From assembly GCA_017509245.1 (NCBI GenBank), contig JAFWQC010000025.1, forward strand, positions 1 to 64,000: a DNA stretch of 64,000 bases. The letters run 5' to 3'. This stretch comes from Clostridiales bacterium. Lineage in GTDB: Bacteria; Bacillota; Clostridia; Saccharofermentanales; Saccharofermentanaceae. Made by a program: the position numbers and the translations under genes. Positions 43,261-51,737 of this stretch are shown here, one piece after another (the first letter of the stretch is position 1; every line of letters begins with the position of its first letter). Below the pieces are notes generated by a model. The model was given only the letters and a program-made list of their open reading frames with translations. It was not told the origin of the DNA and ran no database searches.

Positions 43261-44985
43261 ATGAAACTTCTTTTAAGCCATATCGGTAAATATAAAGCAG
43301 CTTCGATCTTAAGCCCTGTGTTTAAGCTGCTTGAAGCATGCTTTGAACTCATTGTTCCGCTTATTGTTGCGGGTGTTATCGATAATGGTATCAGGAAGGG
43401 TGACGCGGATTATGTCTGGACGCATGTTCCTATCCTCGTGCTTTTCGCTGTCGTGGGATTTGCAAGTGCCATTACTGCACAGTATTTCGCCGCTTATTCA
43501 GCGACAGGAATATCCTCCGGCATCAGAAAGAGCCTTCACGATAAGCTTCAGACATTATCTGTAAGCGATTATGAGAAGATCGGCTCTTCCGGAATGGTTA
43601 CGCTCCTTACATCAGACGTTAACCAGATTCAGACAGGGATCAATCTTTTCTTAAGACTTCTCTTAAGATCGCCTTTTATCGTTATAGGCGCTTGTATTAT
43701 GGCTGCAACGGTAAAGCCTTCGATAGCTTTGATCCTTGTAGGCTGTACGGCCTTTTTGGCTGTAGTGATTGCCCTCAATATGAAGTTCTCGATCTTAAGG
43801 CACAAAGAATCCCGAGCAGGTCTGGACAGCCTTGTTAAGAAGACTTCTAACGGGATTGCAGGCGAACGTGTTATCAGAGGCTTTAACAAAACACGGAATG
43901 ATTTTGAGAAGTTCGAACAAAAGAGCCGCAGTCTTAAATTATCCCAGATAAGGGCTGCTGATTTTGCCGCATGGCTTAATCCTTTGACATATGCGGCAGT
44001 TAATCTCGGAATCTGCCTCCTGATCTACAGGGGTTCTATTCATTTCAACGCAGGAGATCTTACTGACGGACAGGTTGTAGCGCTCTACAACTATATGTCC
44101 CAGATCCTTATAGAGCTTGTAAAGCTTGCAAATCTCATTGTTTCAGTATCCAGGGCTTATGCATGCCTTAAAAGGGCAGAAGGACTTATGGATATTTCAA
44201 GTACAGCAAATAACGGAGCTGAAACACTTCCTTTAGGAACACCGCTTTCCGTATCAATGAAGAATGTCTCATTCACATACCAGGGTAATGTCGAAGAATC
44301 AGTAAAAGACTTTACGATCGATATCAAACCCGGTGAGACTATCGGCATTATAGGAAGCACGGGATGCGGCAAATCCACTGCTGCAGCACTTATTGCAGGT
44401 ATCTATAATGCTAATGAAGGTGAAGTTGATATCAACGGCACTAATATAAAGGACATAGCGCTTTCAAGCCTTGCTTCTGCTATTGGTATGAGTCTTCAGA
44501 AAACCAGACTTTTCAAGGGTTCACTTAAAGAAAATATTACTCTCGGAAGAACTGCTCTGACGGATGAAGATATTGATTCCGCATGCAAAGCTTCGTGCAG
44601 TGATGATGTTATAGCAACTAAAAAGGAAGGCCTGGACTTCGTCATTTCCGACGGCGGAGCGGGACTTTCTGGCGGCCAGAGGCAGAGGATCGGAATAGCA
44701 AGAGCTTTGGCAGGCAATCCCGGCCTTGTTATCCTTGATGACTCAACGTCTGCATTAGACTGGGGAACTGAAAAGAGGCTTCTTAATAATCTTAAGGATC
44801 TTCCGGTTAAGCCTACGCTTATCCTCGTCTCGCAGAAGGTCAGAACCTGTATGAACTGTGACCGCATCATTCTTATGGATGACGGCAGGATTGAGGCAGT
44901 AGCATCTCATGAGGAGCTTCTAAAGATATCAGAGAACTACAGATATATGAATTCTCTTCAGATGAAGGGAGGCGCAGCATCATGA
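43261..44985 (+). CDS. Heterodimeric ABC exporter subunit with degenerate NBD
   Basis: 574-residue half-transporter: six transmembrane helices (about 1-310) fused to a nucleotide-binding domain. Walker A is GSTGCGKS (365-372) and the signature LSGGQ (469-473) is canonical. Walker B reads LVILDDST, with Asp494 in place of the catalytic Glu, and the H-loop His is Gln525 (VSQK). These substitutions mark the degenerate ATP site of exporters such as TM287/288 and BmrCD. It overlaps its partner by 4 nt. The substrate is unknown; drugs, lipids or peptides are possible. Confidence 0.93.
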   Translation: MKLLLSHIGKYKAASILSPVFKLLEACFELIVPLIVAGVIDNGIRKGDADYVWTHVPILVLFAVVGFASAITAQYFAAYSATGISSGIRKSLHDKLQTLSVSDYEKIGSSGMVTLLTSDVNQIQTGINLFLRLLLRSPFIVIGACIMAATVKPSIALILVGCTAFLAVVIALNMKFSILRHKESRAGLDSLVKKTSNGIAGERVIRGFNKTRNDFEKFEQKSRSLKLSQIRAADFAAWLNPLTYAAVNLGICLLIYRGSIHFNAGDLTDGQVVALYNYMSQILIELVKLANLIVSVSRAYACLKRAEGLMDISSTANNGAETLPLGTPLSVSMKNVSFTYQGNVEESVKDFTIDIKPGETIGIIGSTGCGKSTAAALIAGIYNANEGEVDINGTNIKDIALSSLASAIGMSLQKTRLFKGSLKENITLGRTALTDEDIDSACKASCSDDVIATKKEGLDFVISDGGAGLSGGQRQRIGIARALAGNPGLVILDDSTSALDWGTEKRLLNNLKDLPVKPTLILVSQKVRTCMNCDRIILMDDGRIEAVASHEELLKISENYRYMNSLQMKGGAAS

Positions 44986-46703
44986 ACGCAAAGTCATTAA
45001 AGCGTCTCTTCTCATATCTTAAGGGTTCTACTGGCCTTGCGGTCTTATCTGTTATTATCGGATTGCTGTTCGGTGGCGCTACTGTTGCTATTCCTTATTT
45101 TGCAGGGAAGGCGATCGATGATCTTGGTGATACGGAAGCTCTTATCAAGTGTCTTCTTGTCATTGTGGGTCTTATTGTCCTCGCTGCTTTATTACAGTTT
45201 GCGCTGATAAGGATGAATAACAGAATTGCCTTTAATATCGGCCAGAACTTAAGGAATGCCACATATTCCAAGATGCACAGAGTTAAGATGTCTTATATTG
45301 ACAGGACATCCGCAGGAAAGCTTCAGAGCTTTATAATCAGTGATGTTGAGACCGTATCTGACGGTATGCTCTTATTCCTTAACCAGTTTGCATCTGGTAT
45401 TGCAACGATAATCATCACGCTTATCGTAATGTTCTATATTAACTGGAAGATCTCGCTTATAGTCGTAATCTTTACTCCGGTATCAATTGCGGTATCTACG
45501 GCTATCGCAAAAGGTGCATATAAGTCTTTTGCAAAACAAGCTGAGATAAGATCCAAGCAGACTTCTTTTGTTGCCGAATCGGTAAACAATTTCAGGGAAT
45601 GTAAGATCTATAACGTTACGGATACAAGGATCAACGGTTTTGATGAGATCAACGGTGAATACCGTAAGACATCTACGAAGGCAACTTTCCTGTCTTCGAT
45701 CAGCAATCCTTCGTCAAGATTTGTAAATGCACTTATCTATGCGGCTGTTGTGCTTACGGGATGCCTGTCCGGTATCGGCGGCGCAATCACTGTCGGTGCC
45801 CTGACGTCGCTCCTGGCTTATGCAAACCAGTTTATGAAGCCTTTTAACGACCTGTCCGCGGTATATACGGAACTGTCGGACAGCTTTGCTTGTCTTGCCA
45901 GGGTTTTCGAGTACTTAGACAGCCCTGAGATACCTGAAGAACCTGTAAGAGATGACCTGCCTTCCAAGGATGTTCAGTTCGATATTGAGTTTAAAAACGT
46001 CTCTTTCTCATATGTTGAGGGCAGACCTGTGCTTCAGGATATCTCATTTAAGGTAGGAAGGGGCGAATCGTTTGCGATCGCAGGCCCTACGGGATGTGGC
46101 AAGACTACGCTTATTAATCTCTTGATGCGTTACTATGAGCCGGATTCAGGCGATATTTTGATCAACGGCAAGTCCATAAAGGACATTCCAAGGTCGGAAC
46201 TCCGTCACTATATCGGCTTTGTATCTCAGGATACGTGGCTTTCGGACGATACGGTTATGGAAAATATCAGGTTCTCCGGTGACCATATAACGGAAGAAGA
46301 GGCTGTTGAAGCGAGCAAAAAGGCCGGCTGTGATTCATTTATTAGAAAACTTCCAAAGCGTTATAATGAGATGTTGGATAACGACAGGGATGATATATCC
46401 GAAGGCCAGAAACAGCTGCTTACAATAGCAAGAGCCATGGCTTCAGACCCTTCGATCCTTATTCTGGACGAAGCAACATCATCAGTTGACGTTGTCACGG
46501 AAGACCGTATCCAGAAAGCCGTCAAAAAGCTTCTGAACGGCAGAACAAGTATTATAATTGCGCACAGGCTCTCGCAGATCACTTCCTGCGACAAGATCGT
46601 CGTAATAGACGGCGGCAAGGTTTCAGAGATCGGATCTCACGATGAGCTCATCGCAAACGGCGGATTCTATTCAAGGCTTTATGCCTCGTATATATCCGAA
46701 TAA
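44982..46703 (+). CDS. Heterodimeric ABC exporter subunit with catalytic NBD
   Basis: 573-residue half-transporter with six transmembrane helices and an ATPase domain: Walker A GPTGCGKT (368-375), Walker B LILDEATSS (D496, E497) and H-loop H528 (IAHRLS) are all intact. Its signature is ISEGQ (472-476) rather than LSGGQ. Since the signature of one subunit faces the Walker motifs of the other, the altered signature falls in the same site as its partner's altered Walker B and H-loop, leaving one normal and one degenerate site. Starts 4 nt inside the preceding gene. Confidence 0.93.
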   Translation: MNAKSLKRLFSYLKGSTGLAVLSVIIGLLFGGATVAIPYFAGKAIDDLGDTEALIKCLLVIVGLIVLAALLQFALIRMNNRIAFNIGQNLRNATYSKMHRVKMSYIDRTSAGKLQSFIISDVETVSDGMLLFLNQFASGIATIIITLIVMFYINWKISLIVVIFTPVSIAVSTAIAKGAYKSFAKQAEIRSKQTSFVAESVNNFRECKIYNVTDTRINGFDEINGEYRKTSTKATFLSSISNPSSRFVNALIYAAVVLTGCLSGIGGAITVGALTSLLAYANQFMKPFNDLSAVYTELSDSFACLARVFEYLDSPEIPEEPVRDDLPSKDVQFDIEFKNVSFSYVEGRPVLQDISFKVGRGESFAIAGPTGCGKTTLINLLMRYYEPDSGDILINGKSIKDIPRSELRHYIGFVSQDTWLSDDTVMENIRFSGDHITEEEAVEASKKAGCDSFIRKLPKRYNEMLDNDRDDISEGQKQLLTIARAMASDPSILILDEATSSVDVVTEDRIQKAVKKLLNGRTSIIIAHRLSQITSCDKIVVIDGGKVSEIGSHDELIANGGFYSRLYASYISE

Positions 46704-46712
46704 GGAGTTTAT

Positions 46713-48206
46713 ATGGCTAATTATATGTTGGAAGAGTTTAAGAACTACATAAACGGCAGAAAAGCCGCTGTTATCGGCATCGGCATATCAAATACACCAT
46801 TGATCAAGTGGCTTGTCTCACTCGGCTGCAGTGTTACGGCTTGCGACAAGCTCACAGAGGAAGATCCGGTGCTCAGGAAGAATATCGACATGTTAAAGGA
46901 GATATCTCCTGATATTAAATGGTCTCTGGGTGAATCTTATCTTACTCATTTAAGGGAAGATCATTACGACATAGTCTTTAAGACCCCCAAGATGAGATTT
47001 GAGACCCCCGAACTTCAGGCATTAAAGGAGATGGGCTCAATCCTTACTACTGAGATGGAGCTCTTCATGAACCTTTGTCCTGCTGAGATATTCGCTATCA
47101 CGGGTTCTGACGGCAAGACCACAACAACGACTCTTACTGCTGAGATATTGAAGCAGGCTGGATATAAGGTCTGGATCGGCGGCAATATCGGCACTCCGCT
47201 TCTTGACAGGATCGCCGAGATCGGACCCGATGACAAAGTCGTTCTTGAACTGTCCTCATTCCAGCTTCTCGGCATGAGTACACCTGCAGATGTTGCGATC
47301 GTAACAAATATCACGCCGAATCACCTCGATTTCCATAAGGATTACGATGAGTATATCCAGGCGAAGATAAATGCTTTCAGAAACCAGGGGCCTGTCGGCA
47401 AGGTCGTTCTTAATGCAGGCTGTGATCTTACATATGAGATGAAAGATATCGCAAGAGGCCGTGTTAAGCTGTTCTCTGCGAACAAGGGAAAGGTAATGAG
47501 AGCTGAATCGCCTCTGTATCCAAGAGCATATACGGAAGACGGAAGGCTTATCTATGAGGAGAACGGCGACATCTTTGATATCTGCGGAATGGATGAGATC
47601 TTTATTCCCGGTGTTCATAATGTTGAGAATTTCCTTGCTGCAACTTGTGCAGTAATTGACTACGTTAAGCCTGAAGATATTGCCTATGTTGCAAAGACCT
47701 TTAAGGGCGTTCCGCACAGGATAGAATTTATCAGGGAGCTTGACGGTGTAAGGTGGTATAACTCATCCATTGATACTTCGCCCAACCGTTCACTTAATAC
47801 GATGAATGCGCTGGCTGCACGCAATGAGAAGGGCGTTCTGATCTGCGGAGGTGCCGACAAAAAGTGCCTTTATACCAAATTGGGCGACGCGATCCTCAAT
47901 GTCTGTGACAGGATCATAATTTACGGCTCAAATGCCGATCTTGTAACGGATATCATTGCCAAGGAAGCTCACGGACGCAAGTATGAGATATACAGGATCC
48001 CGGATAATAAGGATGATGTCTATGAGTTCCCGAAGACCAGGGATAATGTCGTAAATGCTTATAAAGAAGCTATCATCAAGGCCAGAGAGTGGGCAAAACC
48101 CGGAGAGATTGTTATTATGTCTTCTATAGGTACGTCCTATGACCATTTCAGGCATTTTGAACACAGAGGCGATATGTTCAGAGACCTCGTAAATGAACTT
48201 GAATAA
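46713..48206 (+). CDS. murD: UDP-N-acetylmuramoyl-L-alanine--D-glutamate ligase
   Basis: Adds D-glutamate to UDP-MurNAc-Ala in cytoplasmic peptidoglycan synthesis. Motifs: N-terminal Rossmann GIGISNTPLI, ATP-binding GSDGKTTTTT, ITPNHLDFHKDY, and the C-terminal substrate region with YNSSIDTSPNRS and CGGADKK. At 497 residues it is somewhat longer than most MurD (~450). AAGGAG precedes the ATG. It is outside any dcw cluster here, sitting between an ABC exporter and leuA, which may reflect a rearranged wall-gene order. Confidence 0.93.
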   Translation: MANYMLEEFKNYINGRKAAVIGIGISNTPLIKWLVSLGCSVTACDKLTEEDPVLRKNIDMLKEISPDIKWSLGESYLTHLREDHYDIVFKTPKMRFETPELQALKEMGSILTTEMELFMNLCPAEIFAITGSDGKTTTTTLTAEILKQAGYKVWIGGNIGTPLLDRIAEIGPDDKVVLELSSFQLLGMSTPADVAIVTNITPNHLDFHKDYDEYIQAKINAFRNQGPVGKVVLNAGCDLTYEMKDIARGRVKLFSANKGKVMRAESPLYPRAYTEDGRLIYEENGDIFDICGMDEIFIPGVHNVENFLAATCAVIDYVKPEDIAYVAKTFKGVPHRIEFIRELDGVRWYNSSIDTSPNRSLNTMNALAARNEKGVLICGGADKKCLYTKLGDAILNVCDRIIIYGSNADLVTDIIAKEAHGRKYEIYRIPDNKDDVYEFPKTRDNVVNAYKEAIIKAREWAKPGEIVIMSSIGTSYDHFRHFEHRGDMFRDLVNELE

Positions 48207-48237
48207 GCTATAAAGCTTCTTAGGTGGAGGAAAGTTT

Positions 48238-49920
48238 ATGGCTGACATGAATTACCGGAGATATAAAGCTCATCCGACAGTTGATCTGCCGGACCGTAAG
48301 TGGCCTGCGAATAAGATTGCCAAAGCGCCAATATGGTGCTCTGTTGACCTAAGGGACGGTAATCAGGCACTTGAAGTTCCGATGACGCTCGAAGAGAAGG
48401 TCGAATTCTTCGAATATCTTTGTTCAGTTGGTTTTAAGGAGATTGAGATAGGTTTTCCTGCAGCTTCTGAAACGGATTATAACTTCTGCAGACATCTCAT
48501 AGATAATAATCTTATTCCTGCTGACGTTGCTATCCAGGTATTGACCCAGTCAAGAGCCCATATTATCGATAAGACAATGGAAGCCGTTAAGGGTGCTCCC
48601 GCTGTCATTATCCATCTTTATAACGCGACCAGCACTCTCCACAGAGACGTTGTTTTCGGCTTTTCGCAGGATGAATGCATTGATCTTGCCGTTGAGGGCG
48701 CGAAAATGATCATCGACCGTATCAATGAAGATACAAGCGGTACCAGGTTCATGCTCGAGTATTCACCTGAAGCATTTTCAGACACAGAACTCGATTTTGC
48801 AGTAAGGATCTGTGATTCTGTCTGTGATATCTGGAAACCGACACCCGATAAGAAAGTAATAATCAATCTTCCTGAGACTGTCGAATATCAGACAGCCAAT
48901 GTATATGCGGACCAGATCGAGTATTTCTGCAGAAAGACAAAATGGCGTGATTCGATAATCGTCTCGCTTCATACACACAACGACAGAGGTACTGCCGTTG
49001 CTACTTCAGAGTTTGGCTTAATGGCCGGAGCCGACAGGGTGGAAGGCACTTTGTTCGGCAATGGCGAGCGTACGGGAAACGTTGATATCATTACGCTTGC
49101 TATTAACATGATGATGCTCGGCATCAACCCCGGACTTGATTTCTCGAACATGAACAAGACTATCGATATCTATGAGGAATTGACCGGAATGAAGGTCGAA
49201 CCGAGACATCCCTGGGCCGGAAAGCTTGTATTTACTGCTTTCTCGGGCTCTCATCAGGATGCGATCAACAAGGGAAGAAAGAAAATGGAGGAAAGAGGGG
49301 ACAGTATTTGGGCCGTTCCTTATCTTCCTATCGATCCTAAGGATGTCGGCAGGGAATACGAACCTATTATCAGGATCAATTCCCAGTCCGGAAGAGGCGG
49401 GATCTCCTATGTTATGGAGACTTATTTCGGCGTTCAGCTTCCCAAAAGATTCCAGCGTGACTTCCTTGTTGACGTCAAAGCCGCAACTGAAGAAGGCGGA
49501 GTTGAGAATGAGCTTACACCGCAGCAGATATTCAATCTTTTCGATGATAAATACATCAATGTTCTTGAACCATACGGTCTTAAGAACTTCTCGGAGCAGC
49601 AGGACAGCGATCAGGTATCCACTGTAGAGGCTCTTATTACCGACAATGGCAAGGAAGTAACTATAAAAGGGCAGGGCAACGGTCTTCTCGATGCGTTTGT
49701 CAGAGCCTTCTGCGGTTATACCGGTATTGATTTTTCTATCTCGAATTATTCAGAGCACGCTATGAAGTCAGGTTCAGACTCTGCGGCTATTACATATATT
49801 GAGATTACTAATAAGGCTAACAAACAGACCTATATCGGAGCCGGAGTATCGAGCTCTGTCACAAAATCTTCCGTTCGTGCCGTAGTTTGCGCATTTAACA
49901 GAATGATTAATGTGTTATGA
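48238..49920 (+). CDS. leuA: 2-isopropylmalate synthase
   Basis: First committed enzyme of leucine synthesis: condenses acetyl-CoA with 2-oxoisovalerate. The TIM-barrel catalytic domain shows the metal-binding DLRDGNQAL, GFKEIEIGFPAAS, HTHNDRGTAVA and GNGERTGNVD. The C-terminal part (about 420-560) has the LeuA dimer/regulatory domain, which in the family binds leucine for feedback inhibition. 560 residues fits the LeuA type with N-terminal extension. GGTGGAGG precedes the ATG. leuBCD are not nearby, and the 31-base gap has no room for a T-box leader. Confidence 0.94.
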   Translation: MADMNYRRYKAHPTVDLPDRKWPANKIAKAPIWCSVDLRDGNQALEVPMTLEEKVEFFEYLCSVGFKEIEIGFPAASETDYNFCRHLIDNNLIPADVAIQVLTQSRAHIIDKTMEAVKGAPAVIIHLYNATSTLHRDVVFGFSQDECIDLAVEGAKMIIDRINEDTSGTRFMLEYSPEAFSDTELDFAVRICDSVCDIWKPTPDKKVIINLPETVEYQTANVYADQIEYFCRKTKWRDSIIVSLHTHNDRGTAVATSEFGLMAGADRVEGTLFGNGERTGNVDIITLAINMMMLGINPGLDFSNMNKTIDIYEELTGMKVEPRHPWAGKLVFTAFSGSHQDAINKGRKKMEERGDSIWAVPYLPIDPKDVGREYEPIIRINSQSGRGGISYVMETYFGVQLPKRFQRDFLVDVKAATEEGGVENELTPQQIFNLFDDKYINVLEPYGLKNFSEQQDSDQVSTVEALITDNGKEVTIKGQGNGLLDAFVRAFCGYTGIDFSISNYSEHAMKSGSDSAAITYIEITNKANKQTYIGAGVSSSVTKSSVRAVVCAFNRMINVL

Positions 49921-49948
49921 TTTGGTGGTTTGAAAAGGAGTATTGATA

Positions 49949-50824
49949 ATGATCTGGGATTATTTTGTTGCTTTTATATTCGGTATTGTTGAAGGTATCA
50001 CTGAGTGGCTTCCGGTAAGTTCCACCGGACACATGATCATATTAAATGAGTTCCTGAAGCTCAATGTCTCACCTGAGTTTTATGACCTTTATCTTGTAGT
50101 TATTCAGCTCGGCGCGATCCTTGCTGTAATAGTTATCTTCTGGAAAGAGATCTGGCCGTTCGGCCTTAAGAACAATAACCATCCGTTTGCAAAAGACGGA
50201 ATCGGCAGATACATAATGAAAGACAAGATCATCATGTGGCTCAAGATCGCGCTTGCATGCGTGCCCGCAGCGATCGTCGGAGTTCTCTTTGATGACTGGC
50301 TTGATGAGCATCTTTATAATTATGTGGTAGTTGCTATCGCGCTCATCGTTTTCGGTGTTGCATTTATCGTTGTTGAATACCTGATGAAGGACAGAACACC
50401 TGCAGTTAAGACGGTTAACCAGCTTAACTGGGGACATGCTCTTGCAATCGGATTTTTCCAGCTCCTGGCAGCGATCTTCCCCGGAGCATCAAGATCCGGC
50501 TCAACTATCGTCGGATCCATTGCCATCGGCATAAAGAGGGAAGCGGCAGCAAAATTTACTTTCTTCCTCGCAATTCCCGTTATGCTTGGTGCGAGCCTTC
50601 TTAAGATCGTTAAGTACGACGGAAGCGTTTCAGTTCATGAGATCGGACTTCTCGTTGTCGGTATGATCACGGCATTCTTAGTAAGCCTTCTCATCATCAA
50701 CAGACTTATGGCATTCATCAAGAAGCATTCATTCAGCTGCTTTGGCTGGTACAGAATAGCCCTCGGATTGCTTGTCCTTATACTTGGTGCAGCAGGTGTC
50801 ATCGGCGGCGGTACTGCAGCTTAA
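49949..50824 (+). CDS. uppP: Undecaprenyl-diphosphatase (BacA family)
   Basis: Polytopic membrane enzyme that recycles undecaprenyl diphosphate to the monophosphate carrier; overexpression of homologues gives bacitracin resistance. Catalytic motifs are GIVEGITEWLPVSSTGH near the N-terminus and FPGASRSGSTI in the middle. About eight hydrophobic helices. I chose ATG 49949 (291 residues) with AAGGAG at 49935-49940, rather than TTG 49943. It complements uppS, which makes the same carrier, earlier in the window. Confidence 0.94.
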   Translation: MIWDYFVAFIFGIVEGITEWLPVSSTGHMIILNEFLKLNVSPEFYDLYLVVIQLGAILAVIVIFWKEIWPFGLKNNNHPFAKDGIGRYIMKDKIIMWLKIALACVPAAIVGVLFDDWLDEHLYNYVVVAIALIVFGVAFIVVEYLMKDRTPAVKTVNQLNWGHALAIGFFQLLAAIFPGASRSGSTIVGSIAIGIKREAAAKFTFFLAIPVMLGASLLKIVKYDGSVSVHEIGLLVVGMITAFLVSLLIINRLMAFIKKHSFSCFGWYRIALGLLVLILGAAGVIGGGTAA

Positions 50825-50855
50825 AGCATTTACGCCGGAACAAAATTTCAATTTA

Positions 50856-50888
50856 AGATATTTCCTTAATATCTCTTATATTTTTAAT
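50856..50888 (+). terminator. Possible terminator after uppP
   Basis: A 7-bp AT-rich stem AGATATT / AATATCT (50856-50862 with 50868-50874), loop TCCTT, with TATTTTTAAT downstream. Low stability; termination is uncertain. A TATAAT at 50911-50916 further on is a plausible -10 for the next gene. Confidence 0.35.
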
Positions 50889-50960
50889 AATTATATTAGT
50901 CCGTTTATGCTATAATCCATACTGATTTATTATGTGATAACAACGGACAGGAGAGTCTAT

Positions 50961-51719
50961 TTGCGCAAATATATATACAACAGCCGTGATGTAGCGGCTT
51001 ACTTCAAATATTTCTCGGTTCCGAGTCATCTTGAAGTGTCATATATGCAATATATCTTTAATCTGGGCAGCAAGGTGCTCGCAGAGCCTTTGACCCGTGA
51101 TTTTGAGTATTTCAAGAAGGAGGTTTACAGGGAGCTTTATTTCCTGTGGGCCAACGGATTCGAAAATGAGAAAGCCGACATATCCAAAATGACTTCGGAA
51201 GGGGATCTGTCGCTTATCTGTGACCAGGAATGCATATGCCTTGAATCTTATATGAAGCTTATCTGCCTTCATTTGATTTTTTCGGGCAATCTTCCTTATA
51301 TCAATCTGAATTTTACCGGTCTCATGACTCAGCTCGGCATTAAGTGTGATGTCGAGATTTACGAAGAGAACTGCCAAAGGATTTGCGAATCATTGCAGCT
51401 TGAGGTATCCGATACTTTCGGAAAGCCTTTTGATCTTGCTCTGGGCATTCCTGATGAGCTCTTGCGTGTATCCTTGAATTCTGAGTTCAGAGCCGGCTTG
51501 AACAGCAGGAACTTCAAAGAGACTTTGAGAAGTGAACAGATGAACTGGCTTAAAGACCTAAAGGATAAGTCTTTTAAGCTTTTCGGTTCAAAGCCTGCGC
51601 GTAAGAAGACGGCAAAAGGCCGTTCTGACAGTGCTTCATCCAAAAACCACAGAGATTCGGCTTATCCTGTGGTTTCCAATTCGGCTCAGCCTAAAGGCAA
51701 GCCTAAGCCGGAGAGTTAA
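50961..51719 (+). CDS. Protein of unknown function with basic Ser/Lys-rich tail
   Basis: I do not recognise this 252-residue protein. It appears soluble, mostly helical, with aromatic-rich N-terminal half (NSRDVAAYFKYF, YRELYFLWANGF) and several Cys residues (CDQECICLE). The last ~60 residues are basic and low-complexity (KPARKKTAKGRSDS, then Lys/Pro/Ser-rich), possibly disordered or nucleic-acid binding. I chose TTG 50961, 5 bases after AGGAGAG; GTG 50934 in frame is the alternative. It lies 18 bases before the activase fusion, so co-transcription is likely. Confidence 0.65.
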   Translation: MRKYIYNSRDVAAYFKYFSVPSHLEVSYMQYIFNLGSKVLAEPLTRDFEYFKKEVYRELYFLWANGFENEKADISKMTSEGDLSLICDQECICLESYMKLICLHLIFSGNLPYINLNFTGLMTQLGIKCDVEIYEENCQRICESLQLEVSDTFGKPFDLALGIPDELLRVSLNSEFRAGLNSRNFKETLRSEQMNWLKDLKDKSFKLFGSKPARKKTAKGRSDSASSKNHRDSAYPVVSNSAQPKGKPKPES

Positions 51720-51737
51720 GTAACGCGGAGGTTAGTG

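Noticed and set aside
48207..48237. T-box or leader control before leuA
   Set aside because: Only 31 bases separate murD and leuA, which holds little more than the ribosome binding site.
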